39,104 nt of DNA, from positions 1-39,104 of the forward strand of contig NZ_FOJS01000029.1 in the NCBI RefSeq assembly GCF_900111865.1, written 5' to 3'. The first letter of the stretch is position 1, and the number at the start of each line of letters is the position of its first letter. This document shows, piece by piece, positions 32,043 through 39,104 of this stretch. The notes beneath the pieces were generated by a model, which ran no database searches, had not been told where the DNA came from, and saw only the letters and a program-made list of their open reading frames with translations. A program made the position numbers and the translations under genes. This stretch comes from Parageobacillus thermantarcticus. Its GTDB lineage: Bacteria > Bacillota > Bacilli > Bacillales > Anoxybacillaceae.

Positions 32043-33050
32043 ATGTTCGCTTCTTCCGAAATCGGAATCGATCTAGGAACGATGAATATATTACTATACA
32101 GCAAAAATAAAGGAATCGTCTTTAACGAACCAGCCGTGATCGCTTTCGATACCCAAACGAACGAGGTGCTGGCCATTGGAACGGAAGCGAAAATGATGAT
32201 TGGCAAGACTCCTAGCCATATCGAAACAATATATCCGTTAAAACATGGCGTTATTGCGGATTTTGACAAAACCGTAACAATGCTGAAACAAGTGTTTAAG
32301 CTCGCTAGCAAGCGAATTGGTTTTTCTATTAAAAAACCAAATATTGTAATAACTGTTCCTTTCCACTCCACTTCCGTAGAACGACGCTCGATTTATGAAG
32401 TGGCAAAACATTGCGGCGCCAAACATGTATATTTACTTGAGGAGCCAATCGCCGCAGCGATCGGAGCCGACTTGCCGGTAGATGAACCAGTAGCAAACGT
32501 CGTCGTCAATATGGGCGCTGGCAGAACAGAAGCGGCGATTATTTCTCTTGGTGGAGTTGTCGCATGCCAGTCGCTTCGCATAGGCGGCAATCAACTAGAC
32601 GAGGATATCATCCAATACGTAAGGCAACGTTATAACTTGCTCATTGGCGAGCAGACGGCGGAACGAATTAAAATCGAAATCGGCTATGCGCCAGTTGCCC
32701 ATGAAGAACGGACGATGATCATTCATGGTCGCGATTTAGTGACAGGCTTTCTGAAAGCTGTCCCGTTGCGCTCGACAGAAGTGCAAAAAGCGATGGAAGA
32801 GTCGCTTTCGCAAATGCTTAGCGCAATCCGAACCGTCTTGGAAGAATGCCCTGCCGAACTCAGCGGCGATATTATCGACCGCGGCATTGTTTTAAGCGGA
32901 GGCGGCGCCCTTCTTCATGGAATCGAAGATTGGCTAAGCGCCGAACTGCAAGTCCCGGTTCATACCGCTCCAAGCCCGCTCGAAGCGGTAGCAATCGGCA
33001 CTGGAAAAGCGCTGAGCACGGTGCAAAAGCTCGTCAGTTTCTCACCGTAA
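32043..33050 (+). CDS. mreBH: Rod-shape protein MreBH (actin homologue)
   Basis: A 335-residue bacterial actin. Phosphate-1 loop [16 protein letters not shown] (about 5-20), phosphate-2 and adenosine motifs [14 protein letters not shown] and [14 protein letters not shown] are in place. Residues [12 protein letters not shown]...[12 protein letters not shown] and MIGKTP are closer to B. subtilis MreBH than to MreB or Mbl. Filaments under the membrane guide lateral wall synthesis and hydrolase placement. ATG at 32043 with AAAGGCAGGTG upstream is preferred to a GTG at 32034. Confidence 0.85.
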   Translation: MFASSEIGIDLGTMNILLYSKNKGIVFNEPAVIAFDTQTNEVLAIGTEAKMMIGKTPSHIETIYPLKHGVIADFDKTVTMLKQVFKLASKRIGFSIKKPNIVITVPFHSTSVERRSIYEVAKHCGAKHVYLLEEPIAAAIGADLPVDEPVANVVVNMGAGRTEAAIISLGGVVACQSLRIGGNQLDEDIIQYVRQRYNLLIGEQTAERIKIEIGYAPVAHEERTMIIHGRDLVTGFLKAVPLRSTEVQKAMEESLSQMLSAIRTVLEECPAELSGDIIDRGIVLSGGGALLHGIEDWLSAELQVPVHTAPSPLEAVAIGTGKALSTVQKLVSFSP

Positions 33051-33066
33051 AACGCCCTTCCGCTAA

Positions 33067-33096
33067 AAAACCCCGCTAAAAACGCGGGGTTTTTTA
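33067..33096. terminator. Bidirectional terminator after mreBH
   Basis: AACCCCGC and GCGGGGTT with loop TAAAAAC and TTTTTT. Confidence 0.88.
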
Positions 33097-33131
33097 GTAT
33101 ACCGGGCATGTCCAACCGTTTCATAAAGCCG

Positions 33132-34496
33132 TCATGATGTTTTGCGAATGCGCTCTTCATGTTCCGACGCCTGAACTCCCTCAGCCGCTTCAAGCAGAAA
33201 ATCGACAATATGGACGGCACGGACGCGATCGGACAATCCCTCTCGTTCAATTCCGAGCTTCATTTGCAAAAGGCAGCCTGGATTTGCCGTAACAATCGTT
33301 GTCGCCTTTGTCTGTTTTGCCATTTCCATTTTATAATCAAGAATTTGCATCGACATTTCTGGCTCAACAATATTATAAATGCCTGCGGATCCGCAGCAGC
33401 GATCCGCGTCTTTCATTTCGCGAAATTCCACTCCTTGAATCGCTCGGAGCAGCTTTCTTGGCGACGCCGACGTCTTCATAACGTTCCGCAAATGGCATGA
33501 ATCTTGATACGTAACGACTTGCGGCTCCACTTTCAGACGTTTTTTATGAAAATCCAACTCGACGAGCACTTCAGAAATATCCTTGATTTTTGCGACAAAC
33601 GCTTTTGCGCGCTCTCTCCATTCCTCCTCATCTTTCAACAAATGGTCATATTCCATTAAGAAAGCCCCGCAACCGCCGGCGTTCGTCACAATATAGTCGA
33701 CATCGAGTTCTTCGAACGCTCTAATGTTTTGTTTCGCCAGCTCTTTCGCTTTTTGTTTCTCCCCGCCGTGCCCATGCAGTGCACCGCAACATGTTTGCGA
33801 CTCCGGAATAACGATTTCGCATCCGGCCAGCTGCAATAAGCGCATCGTCGCATCATTCGTCGGCATAAACATCGTGTCCATTAAACATCCCGAGAAAAAG
33901 GCAACCCGCCGCTTCGGCGCCCCCTCGGATTCCAGATGGCGCGGCCGCTCTTTCATCTCTTTTAACGCCGGAACGTCCGGCAAAATTTTTTCCATGTCTC
34001 TCAACGAAGGAGGCAATACCTTTAACAATCCGGTTTTCCGGGCAAATGACCGCAATCCAGACCGTTGGTAAAATCCGAGCAGCGCGGTGGCGATTCGCAT
34101 CCGCTTCGGATATGGGAACAATTCATCGAATACGAGTTTACGAACAACGCGGATTGGAAAAGAATGTTTTTTATTTTGTTGAATGATATCGCGCGCTTCC
34201 TCAAGCAAATGGCCGTAGCGAACTCCGGAAGGGCAGACCGGCTCGCACGCCCGGCACCCTAAACACATATTTAACGAGCGCTCGACATCTTCATCCGGCT
34301 CGATCAGCCCATCAACGACCGCCTTCATTAAAGCGATGCGCCCTCTTGGCGAATGCGATTCTTGAAATCCCGATTCAATATACGTCGGGCATGTCGGCAA
34401 ACAAAATCCACAACGCATGCAGTTCATCAGTTCATCCTCATCCATCCGTTCTCGAAACTTCGTTTGTATGATTGATCGTTCTTTTTCTGTCGTCAT
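33132..34496 (-). CDS. glcF: Glycolate oxidase iron-sulfur subunit
   Basis: A 454-residue electron-transfer subunit. Two [4Fe-4S] ferredoxin motifs, CMRCGFCLPTCP (about 20-31) and CLGCRACEPVCP (about 73-84), are followed by two CCG domains: CCGALHGHGGE (about 236-246) and CCGSAGIYNIVEPE (about 366-379). With GlcD it passes electrons from a 2-hydroxy acid to the quinone pool. Its ATG overlaps the glcD stop by 4 bp, so the subunits are co-translated. Confidence 0.9.
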   Translation of the reverse strand: MTTEKERSIIQTKFRERMDEDELMNCMRCGFCLPTCPTYIESGFQESHSPRGRIALMKAVVDGLIEPDEDVERSLNMCLGCRACEPVCPSGVRYGHLLEEARDIIQQNKKHSFPIRVVRKLVFDELFPYPKRMRIATALLGFYQRSGLRSFARKTGLLKVLPPSLRDMEKILPDVPALKEMKERPRHLESEGAPKRRVAFFSGCLMDTMFMPTNDATMRLLQLAGCEIVIPESQTCCGALHGHGGEKQKAKELAKQNIRAFEELDVDYIVTNAGGCGAFLMEYDHLLKDEEEWRERAKAFVAKIKDISEVLVELDFHKKRLKVEPQVVTYQDSCHLRNVMKTSASPRKLLRAIQGVEFREMKDADRCCGSAGIYNIVEPEMSMQILDYKMEMAKQTKATTIVTANPGCLLQMKLGIEREGLSDRVRAVHIVDFLLEAAEGVQASEHEERIRKTS

Positions 34497-35905
34497 CGTG
34501 TCACCACCACCCGTTTTCTTGTGCTTTTCGCAAATACTTTTCCTGGATTCATAATGTTGTTTGGATCAAGCGCCTGCTTAATCGCTTTCATCGCCGCAAT
34601 TCCCGCTTCGCCAAGCTTCCATTCTAAATACGGCGCTTTCATCGCCCCGACTCCGTGTTCCCCTGTAATCGTTCCGCCAAGTTCAATGGCTTTCGCGAAA
34701 ATTTCCGCAAACGCTTTTTCGACTCTTTCCATTTCATCGCGGTCGCGCGCATCGGTTGGACATGTCGGATGCAAATTGCCGTCCCCTGCATGTCCAAAAG
34801 TACATATTTTTACATTGTATTTTTCGGCAATCTCGTTAATCGCCTTGACCATTTTCGCGATTTCGGAACGCGGCACCGTCGCATCTTCCAAAATCGTAGT
34901 CGGTTTGAGGCGAGCAAGCGCGGATAATGCTGTGCGCCGCGCTGTCCGCAAAGCTTCCGCCTCTTCTTCGGAACGAGCGAGCTGCACGGACACGGCCTGC
35001 TCACTTTTGCAAATTTCCGCCATTTTCTTTATATCGCGCTCGACAATTTCCTGCGGTCCATCCTGTTCGATTAAAAGCACGGCTTTAACATCGGTTGGCA
35101 GGCCGATTTGCGCATATGCTTCAACGACTTCTAACGTCGGCTGATCAAGAAACTCGAGCGTCGCCGGAATAATTTTATTGGCAATAATTTTCGAAACAGA
35201 CCGCGCCGCCGCTTCTAAGTCTTGATACAACGCAAGCATCGTTTTCTTCGTTTCCGGCATCGGTATCAGTTTCAACGTTGCCTCCGTAATAACGCCAAGC
35301 GTTCCTTCAGAGCCGACGAACAAGCGGGTTAAATCATATCCAGCGACATCTTTCGCCAATTTGCCGCCGGTGCGGATGATCTCCCCGTTTGGCAGCACGA
35401 CTTCAAGCGCCATCACGTAATCGCGGGTAACCCCATATTTCAACCCGCGCAATCCTCCCGAATTTTCATTAATGTTTCCGCCAATCGTAGAAATTTTCAT
35501 GGAGCTTGGATCCGGCGGATAAAACAGTCCTTTTTCCTCTACGGCTTTAATTAAGTCAAGCGTAATGACCCCCGGCTGAACAGTTACGGTTAAATTTTCC
35601 TCATCAATCTCTAAAATTTTGTTCATATGTTTAAAAACGAGAACAATCCCGCCTTCAATCGGACACGTGCCGGCGCAAAGGTTTGTCCCTGATCCGCGCG
35701 GAACGATGGGGATGCGGTGCTCATTGCAAATTTTCACAATTTCCGCCACTTCCTGCGTATTTCTTGGCGCAATGACTGCATCCGGAAGAGATTGAAACTG
35801 CGGTGTTGCGTCATACGAATATACGAGTCTTCCCGCTTGCGAATCGTCGTAGTTCTCGGCTCCGACTATGCGGATGAATTGTTGTTTTATATCATTGGAA
35901 ATCAA
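34493..35905 (-). CDS. glcD: Glycolate/2-hydroxy-acid oxidase FAD subunit
   Basis: A 470-residue FAD-linked oxidase of the GlcD/D-lactate dehydrogenase type. FAD-binding motif IVPRGSGTNLCAGTCP and covalent-family landmarks NSGGLRGLKYG, GSEGTLGVI, HAGDGNLHP and GEHGVG are present. TTG at 35905 with AAAGGGTGGGAAAA is preferred; the upstream frame to 35953 has no ribosome-binding site. Glycolate or D-lactate is the likely substrate; the LctP-type permease upstream in the same unit makes lactate plausible. Confidence 0.87.
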   Translation of the reverse strand: MISNDIKQQFIRIVGAENYDDSQAGRLVYSYDATPQFQSLPDAVIAPRNTQEVAEIVKICNEHRIPIVPRGSGTNLCAGTCPIEGGIVLVFKHMNKILEIDEENLTVTVQPGVITLDLIKAVEEKGLFYPPDPSSMKISTIGGNINENSGGLRGLKYGVTRDYVMALEVVLPNGEIIRTGGKLAKDVAGYDLTRLFVGSEGTLGVITEATLKLIPMPETKKTMLALYQDLEAAARSVSKIIANKIIPATLEFLDQPTLEVVEAYAQIGLPTDVKAVLLIEQDGPQEIVERDIKKMAEICKSEQAVSVQLARSEEEAEALRTARRTALSALARLKPTTILEDATVPRSEIAKMVKAINEIAEKYNVKICTFGHAGDGNLHPTCPTDARDRDEMERVEKAFAEIFAKAIELGGTITGEHGVGAMKAPYLEWKLGEAGIAAMKAIKQALDPNNIMNPGKVFAKSTRKRVVVTR

Positions 35906-35982
35906 TTTTCCCACCCTTTCGCTTCTTGAATTTTTATGTTTTATCTGCGACATCCTAAAGCGAGGGAAAAGGGACGAAGCCC

Positions 35983-36006
35983 AGCAGGCAATTCCTATTG
36001 CCCGCT
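35983..36006 (-). terminator. Hairpin between permease and glcD
   Basis: AGCAGGCAAT and ATTGCCCGCT pair with a TCCT loop and one G-T pair. On the minus strand the following sequence GGGCTTCGTCCCTTTTCCC has only a weak T run, so it may attenuate rather than fully stop transcription into glcDF. Confidence 0.5.
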
Positions 36007-36030
36007 AGGCGCTGTCCCCTCCCCCAAACG

Positions 36031-37710
36031 TTATGATGGAATCATCCATGACAAAACGTTAGATTGCAAGAAAACAAGAATTCCAATCAAAATGATTAAG
36101 AAGATGCTATGCTTTATAGTAAACCGGAATAAATCGGATTCTTTTCCCGCCAATCCTACCGCCGCGCAGGCGACCGCGATCGATTGCGGCGAAATCATCT
36201 TTCCGACAACCCCACCGGAAGAGTTTGCCGCCAGCGCCAAAACTGGATCCATTCCGATAGAAGTCGCTGTCACTTTTTGCAAGTTGGCAAACAGCAAGTT
36301 CGAAGACGTATCGGAACCGGTAATAAACACGCCGAGCCATCCTAAAAACGGCGAGAAGAACGGGAACAAGAAATCGGTCTTCGCCAACGCCATCCCAAGC
36401 GTCGTGCTCATGCCGGAAGCGTTCGTTACGTACGCAAAACCGACAACCGAGGCGATGGTCATGATCGGAAACTTTAATTCATCCAACGTCTCCACAAACG
36501 TCCGTCCCCAATCTTTCCAGGACATTTTTATAATAAATTTCGTCACTACCGCAGCGAATAAAATCGCTGTACCAGCCGCGCCAAGCAGCTCTAATTTATA
36601 CACTGCCGCAATCGGCTGTCCGCTTGCGCTAATGATTTTATTGTGCAATCCCGGCACTTCTGGCGCAAACGTTAAATGAGAACCAATCGCATTGATCAGC
36701 TTTAACAGCCCGTTTGTTCCTTCATAATTTCCGGTTAGCGCCGCCTTCACTTGTGGAATTCCCCATAAGGAAATGAATGCGGTTAACACTAAAAACGGTG
36801 ACCAAGCTTTAAATACTTCCCCGCTTGTATGGGAGACGCGATTTGCTTGGGCCGATGCCGCCACTTCCGATTCCGTTGAAAAACGATACGTGCTTTTCGG
36901 CTTCCAATACTTTAAAAAGACGGCGAGCGCAAACAACGAAACTAATGCGGATAAAATGTCCGGAAGCTCAGGACCTAAAAAGTTGGAACTAACATATTGC
37001 GTAACCGCAAAGGAAACCCCTGACACAATAATCGCCGGCAACACTTCCATCGTTTTTTTCCACCCTGCCATAATAAGGACAAGGTAAAACGGGATAAATA
37101 CGGACAAGAAAGGCAATTGCCGTCCTACCATTTTCGAAATTTCCATCGCCGGAATACCCGTCGGCCCTTCCATCGCAGTAATCGGGATTCCAATGGCCCC
37201 GAAAGCGACAGGTGCCGTATTGGCAATCAAACAAATTCCCGCCGCATACAGCGGATTGAACCCTAAGCCGACAAGCAGCGCAGCGGAAATAGCTACCGGC
37301 GCTCCAAATCCAGCCGCACCCTCAAGAAACGCCCCAAATGAGAACGCTATCAATAAAGCTTGCAAACGGCGGTCTTCCGTAATGGACAGCACAGAACTGC
37401 GGATAACATCAAACTGGCCGGATTTGACTGTCAGTTTATACAAAAAGACGGAAGTGATAATAATCCAGCCGATCGGCAGCAACCCGTAAACCGCTCCTTG
37501 CGTCATCGACATGACAGCCATTCCAGCCGGCATTTTGTAAGCGATTACAGATACTACCAAAGCAATAAGCAATGTAGTCATCCCGGCTATGTGGCCTTTC
37601 ATCCGTTTAACGGCTAGCGCCCAGAAAAAATATAGAATCGGAATAAGTGCAATGATCGCAGATATCCAAAGATGATCAGCAATCGGTGTAAAATCTTGCT
37701 TCCACTCCAT
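36031..37710 (-). CDS. lctP: Lactate/glycolate permease, LctP family
   Basis: A 559-residue membrane permease with about 13 hydrophobic segments. Family signatures FGAFLEGAAGFGAPVAISAALLVGLG (about 125-150), GAIGIPITAMEGPTG and, near the end, GSDTSSNLLFANLQKVTA match LctP/GlcA transporters of L-lactate and glycolate. Its placement before glcD and glcF argues for uptake of the acid those genes oxidise. GGGGGCCTGTCC precedes the ATG at 37710. Confidence 0.88.
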   Translation of the reverse strand: MEWKQDFTPIADHLWISAIIALIPILYFFWALAVKRMKGHIAGMTTLLIALVVSVIAYKMPAGMAVMSMTQGAVYGLLPIGWIIITSVFLYKLTVKSGQFDVIRSSVLSITEDRRLQALLIAFSFGAFLEGAAGFGAPVAISAALLVGLGFNPLYAAGICLIANTAPVAFGAIGIPITAMEGPTGIPAMEISKMVGRQLPFLSVFIPFYLVLIMAGWKKTMEVLPAIIVSGVSFAVTQYVSSNFLGPELPDILSALVSLFALAVFLKYWKPKSTYRFSTESEVAASAQANRVSHTSGEVFKAWSPFLVLTAFISLWGIPQVKAALTGNYEGTNGLLKLINAIGSHLTFAPEVPGLHNKIISASGQPIAAVYKLELLGAAGTAILFAAVVTKFIIKMSWKDWGRTFVETLDELKFPIMTIASVVGFAYVTNASGMSTTLGMALAKTDFLFPFFSPFLGWLGVFITGSDTSSNLLFANLQKVTATSIGMDPVLALAANSSGGVVGKMISPQSIAVACAAVGLAGKESDLFRFTIKHSIFLIILIGILVFLQSNVLSWMIPS

Positions 37711-37791
37711 GGACAGGCCCCCTTTATTTTTTCAGTTTCCAATGTAACCGGTTTCCCAACGCGTTATGAAGCCAGAATGTTTGTTCATCAA

Positions 37792-37804
37792 GTCATCAGA
37801 TGAC
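37792..37804. promoter_or_regulatory. Likely GntR/FadR operator
   Basis: The perfect dyad GTCATC-A-GATGAC lies about 20 bp downstream of the predicted transcription start of the permease operon, where a repressor would block elongation. FadR-type GntR proteins bind short GT..AC dyads. Confidence 0.5.
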
Positions 37805-37831
37805 CGGACAATAAAATGCCGTTCGAGTCAA

Positions 37832-37860
37832 ATTATAGAGGTGATTAATCAAAAAGACAA
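37832..37860 (-). promoter_or_regulatory. Sigma-A promoter of the lctP-glcD-glcF unit
   Basis: Minus-strand TTGTCT (37860-37855), exactly 17 bp, then TATAAT (37837-37832). Confidence 0.75.
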
Positions 37861-38197
37861 TATAGTTTTTTAAATTTTTTAAGTTTTTCTTCGTTTGAAA
37901 AACAAATTTTTCGTTCTCCAATCCTCATTATCTTGTAAAATATCCCTCTCCGTTAACGGACATTGTTCACTGGAAAACAAAACCGTTTTATACTATTTTC
38001 AAGACTTATAATTCTATTTTTTTAAAAGGGAATATTGCTTATTTTCGGTATATTGCGTGTATAATAATAGACAACGTGATAGCTCCTTCCTTTCGTTTAA
38101 ATATTTAACATCGGGCAAGCCACAATTTTCTGATCGTAGAAAAACAAAAAGTTCAAAAGGCGCATCATCAATTGCGCCTGTATCGGGGGGGAATACA

Positions 38198-38914
38198 TTG
38201 GAAATTAAACAAATTAAAACAAAAAAGATTTACGAAGAAGTGGCGGAAGCAATTTTTCATATGATTAAGACCGGCGCGTTAAAACCTGGGGATAAACTGG
38301 ACTCCGTCCAACAACTTGCCGAAAAATTCCAAGTAGGCCGGGCTGCGATTCGCGAAGCGCTGACCGCTTTAAAAGCAATGGGACTCATTGAATTAAAACA
38401 AGGAGAAGGCACGTATGTGCGGGAATTTGATCCAACGGTGCTCACCTTCCCTCTTTCCGTCGCCGTGCTCATGAATAAAGAAGATATTTGGCATTTGCTC
38501 GAAGTGCGCAAACTGTTGGAAGTAGGTGCCGCCTCCTTAGCCGCGGAAAAGCGGAACGACGATGATTTAATGGCGATGAAACAAGCTCTACACGAAATGA
38601 AAGAAGGCATCGGCAACGACGAACTTGGCGAAAAAGCCGATCTTGCTTTCCATATGGCGGTCGCTGCTGCCTCCCACAATCCTATCTTAGTCAGCCTAAT
38701 GAATAGCGTGTCGGAAATGATGGTCGAAACGATGCGGGAAACGCGGCGGATTTGGCTGTTTTCCAAGCAAACGACAACCGAAAAGCTTCTCGAAGAACAT
38801 ACAAAAATCTTCATTGCCATCAAAGAGAAAAACGCCGACGCCGCGCAAGAGCGAATGCTTCAGCATTTGACTAACGTGGAGAACGTGCTTCATAAATATA
38901 TTTATTCTCGATGA
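38198..38914 (+). CDS. lldR: FadR-type GntR regulator of lactate/glycolate use
   Basis: A 238-residue regulator: winged-helix domain (IYEEVAEAIFHMIKTGALKP through RAAIREALTALKAMGLIELK) plus an all-helical FCD ligand domain with metal-type residues (DLAFHMAVAAASHN, LEEHTKIF). TTG at 38198 with TATCGGGGGGGAATACA is preferred; the 47-codon upstream extension lacks protein character. Divergent position and family point to control of the adjacent permease-oxidase operon in response to a 2-hydroxy acid; the symbol is by analogy. Confidence 0.82.
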   Translation: MEIKQIKTKKIYEEVAEAIFHMIKTGALKPGDKLDSVQQLAEKFQVGRAAIREALTALKAMGLIELKQGEGTYVREFDPTVLTFPLSVAVLMNKEDIWHLLEVRKLLEVGAASLAAEKRNDDDLMAMKQALHEMKEGIGNDELGEKADLAFHMAVAAASHNPILVSLMNSVSEMMVETMRETRRIWLFSKQTTTEKLLEEHTKIFIAIKEKNADAAQERMLQHLTNVENVLHKYIYSR

Positions 38915-38950
38915 GCGTCCGCTAAAACAGCCGGCGCTTTATTTTTTTAT
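38913..38950 (+). terminator. Probable terminator of the regulator gene
   Basis: AGCG..CGCT closes an imperfect hairpin overlapping the stop codon and is followed by TTTATTTTTTT. Confidence 0.55.
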
Positions 38951-39008
38951 AAAAAAGTGATTCTTTTTGCAAAATTTCATAAAAATAATACTTTTCATCG
39001 CTGAAAAT

Positions 39009-39104
39009 GGTCAAGTCCTAATTATTGTGTAAATTCCCCTTTGATAGACAACATGGACCTGATGACTTGACGTATGGTAGGCAAGTCCGGCAAGTCTCCC
39101 TGCC
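39009..39104. repeat. IS256-like terminal repeat at the right edge
   Basis: GGTCAAGTCCTAATTATTGT then GTAAATTCC (39009-39037) matches the ends of the elements at 8146 and 20635. The sequence continues to the window edge without a second arm, so this may be one end of a full-length insertion sequence or another miniature copy. Confidence 0.6.

Larger units (their letters stand above)
37711..38197. other. Control region between the permease operon and its GntR regulator
   Basis: Contains the permease promoter, the dyad GTCATCAGATGAC (37792-37804) and a second perfect dyad TCCGTTAACGGA (37950-37961). The plus-strand frame from 38057 to 38197 is an N-terminal run-on of the regulator and not likely translated. 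Confidence 0.55.

Noticed and set aside
38057-38197. N-terminal extension of the GntR regulator
   Set aside because: The 47 codons lack a ribosome-binding site and family similarity, while TTG at 38198 has a strong site and begins exactly where the winged-helix domain should.

Overview
The window comes from a spore-forming thermophilic member of the Bacillaceae, most likely Geobacillus or Parageobacillus. Reasons: PdaA, a bacillithiol enzyme (BshB2), MreBH, a gene series collinear with the Bacillus subtilis yfkAB-yfkD-yfkE-yfkF-yfkH-yfkI-yfkJ-yfkK cluster, strong Gram-positive ribosome-binding sites with frequent GTG/TTG starts, and a cysH-cysP-sat-cysC sulfate operon. The genus is inferred from protein character and gene order; no database was searched.

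Layout. 1-300: the 5' end of an IS110-like transposase gene that runs off the left edge, preceded by a nested hairpin. 297-10765: pdaA, class I fumarase, radical-SAM YfkAB, YfkD, a Ca2+/H+ antiporter, an MFS exporter, a small BH0509-type protein, a tiny basic protein, and the yfkH-yfkI-yfkJ / yfkK group. 10836-18184: the assimilatory sulfate operon cysH-cysP-sat-cysC-sir-(DUF3906)-sumT-sirB, behind a strong promoter and a structured leader of about 240 nt. 18352-20600: acylphosphatase, an arginase-fold protein, and yojF-bshB2. 20635-20727: a 93-bp IS256-like miniature element with a 9-bp target duplication. 20759-22642 (minus): GntR regulator, ABC ATPase and permease, controlled from a promoter buried in a 45-bp palindrome. 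22734-23348 (minus): sirC, the missing siroheme step of the sulfate operon, on the other strand 4.5 kb away.

23417-27194 is a foreign, very AT-rich island. It is bounded by inverted insertion-sequence ends (ACCCGTAGTGCTAG-like), flanked by an exact 8-bp duplication (ATTATATT), and carries two identical 224-bp transposase fragments in direct orientation. Its cargo is three minus-strand genes for exported proteins: a 343-residue secreted protein with a beta-rich C-terminal domain, a subtilisin-like serine protease, and a lipoprotein. I cannot match this trio to a known system, and it is the best candidate here for an undescribed one.

27207-30767 (minus): a secreted Lys/Glu-rich helical protein, a DUF1992 protein and a membrane PAS-GGDEF-EAL protein with a degenerate GGDEF motif and a cluster of Spo0A-box-like sites upstream. 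31096-33050: a secreted NlpC/P60 cell-wall hydrolase next to mreBH. 33132-38914: glycolate/lactate utilisation (glcF, glcD and a LctP-type permease on the minus strand, with a divergent FadR-type GntR regulator). The right edge holds another IS256-like terminal repeat.

How the genes work together: the sulfate block takes up sulfate, activates it, reduces it to sulfide and makes most of its own siroheme. The 36-38 kb block imports and oxidises 2-hydroxy acids under local GntR control. NlpC/P60 and MreBH plausibly cooperate in lateral wall growth.
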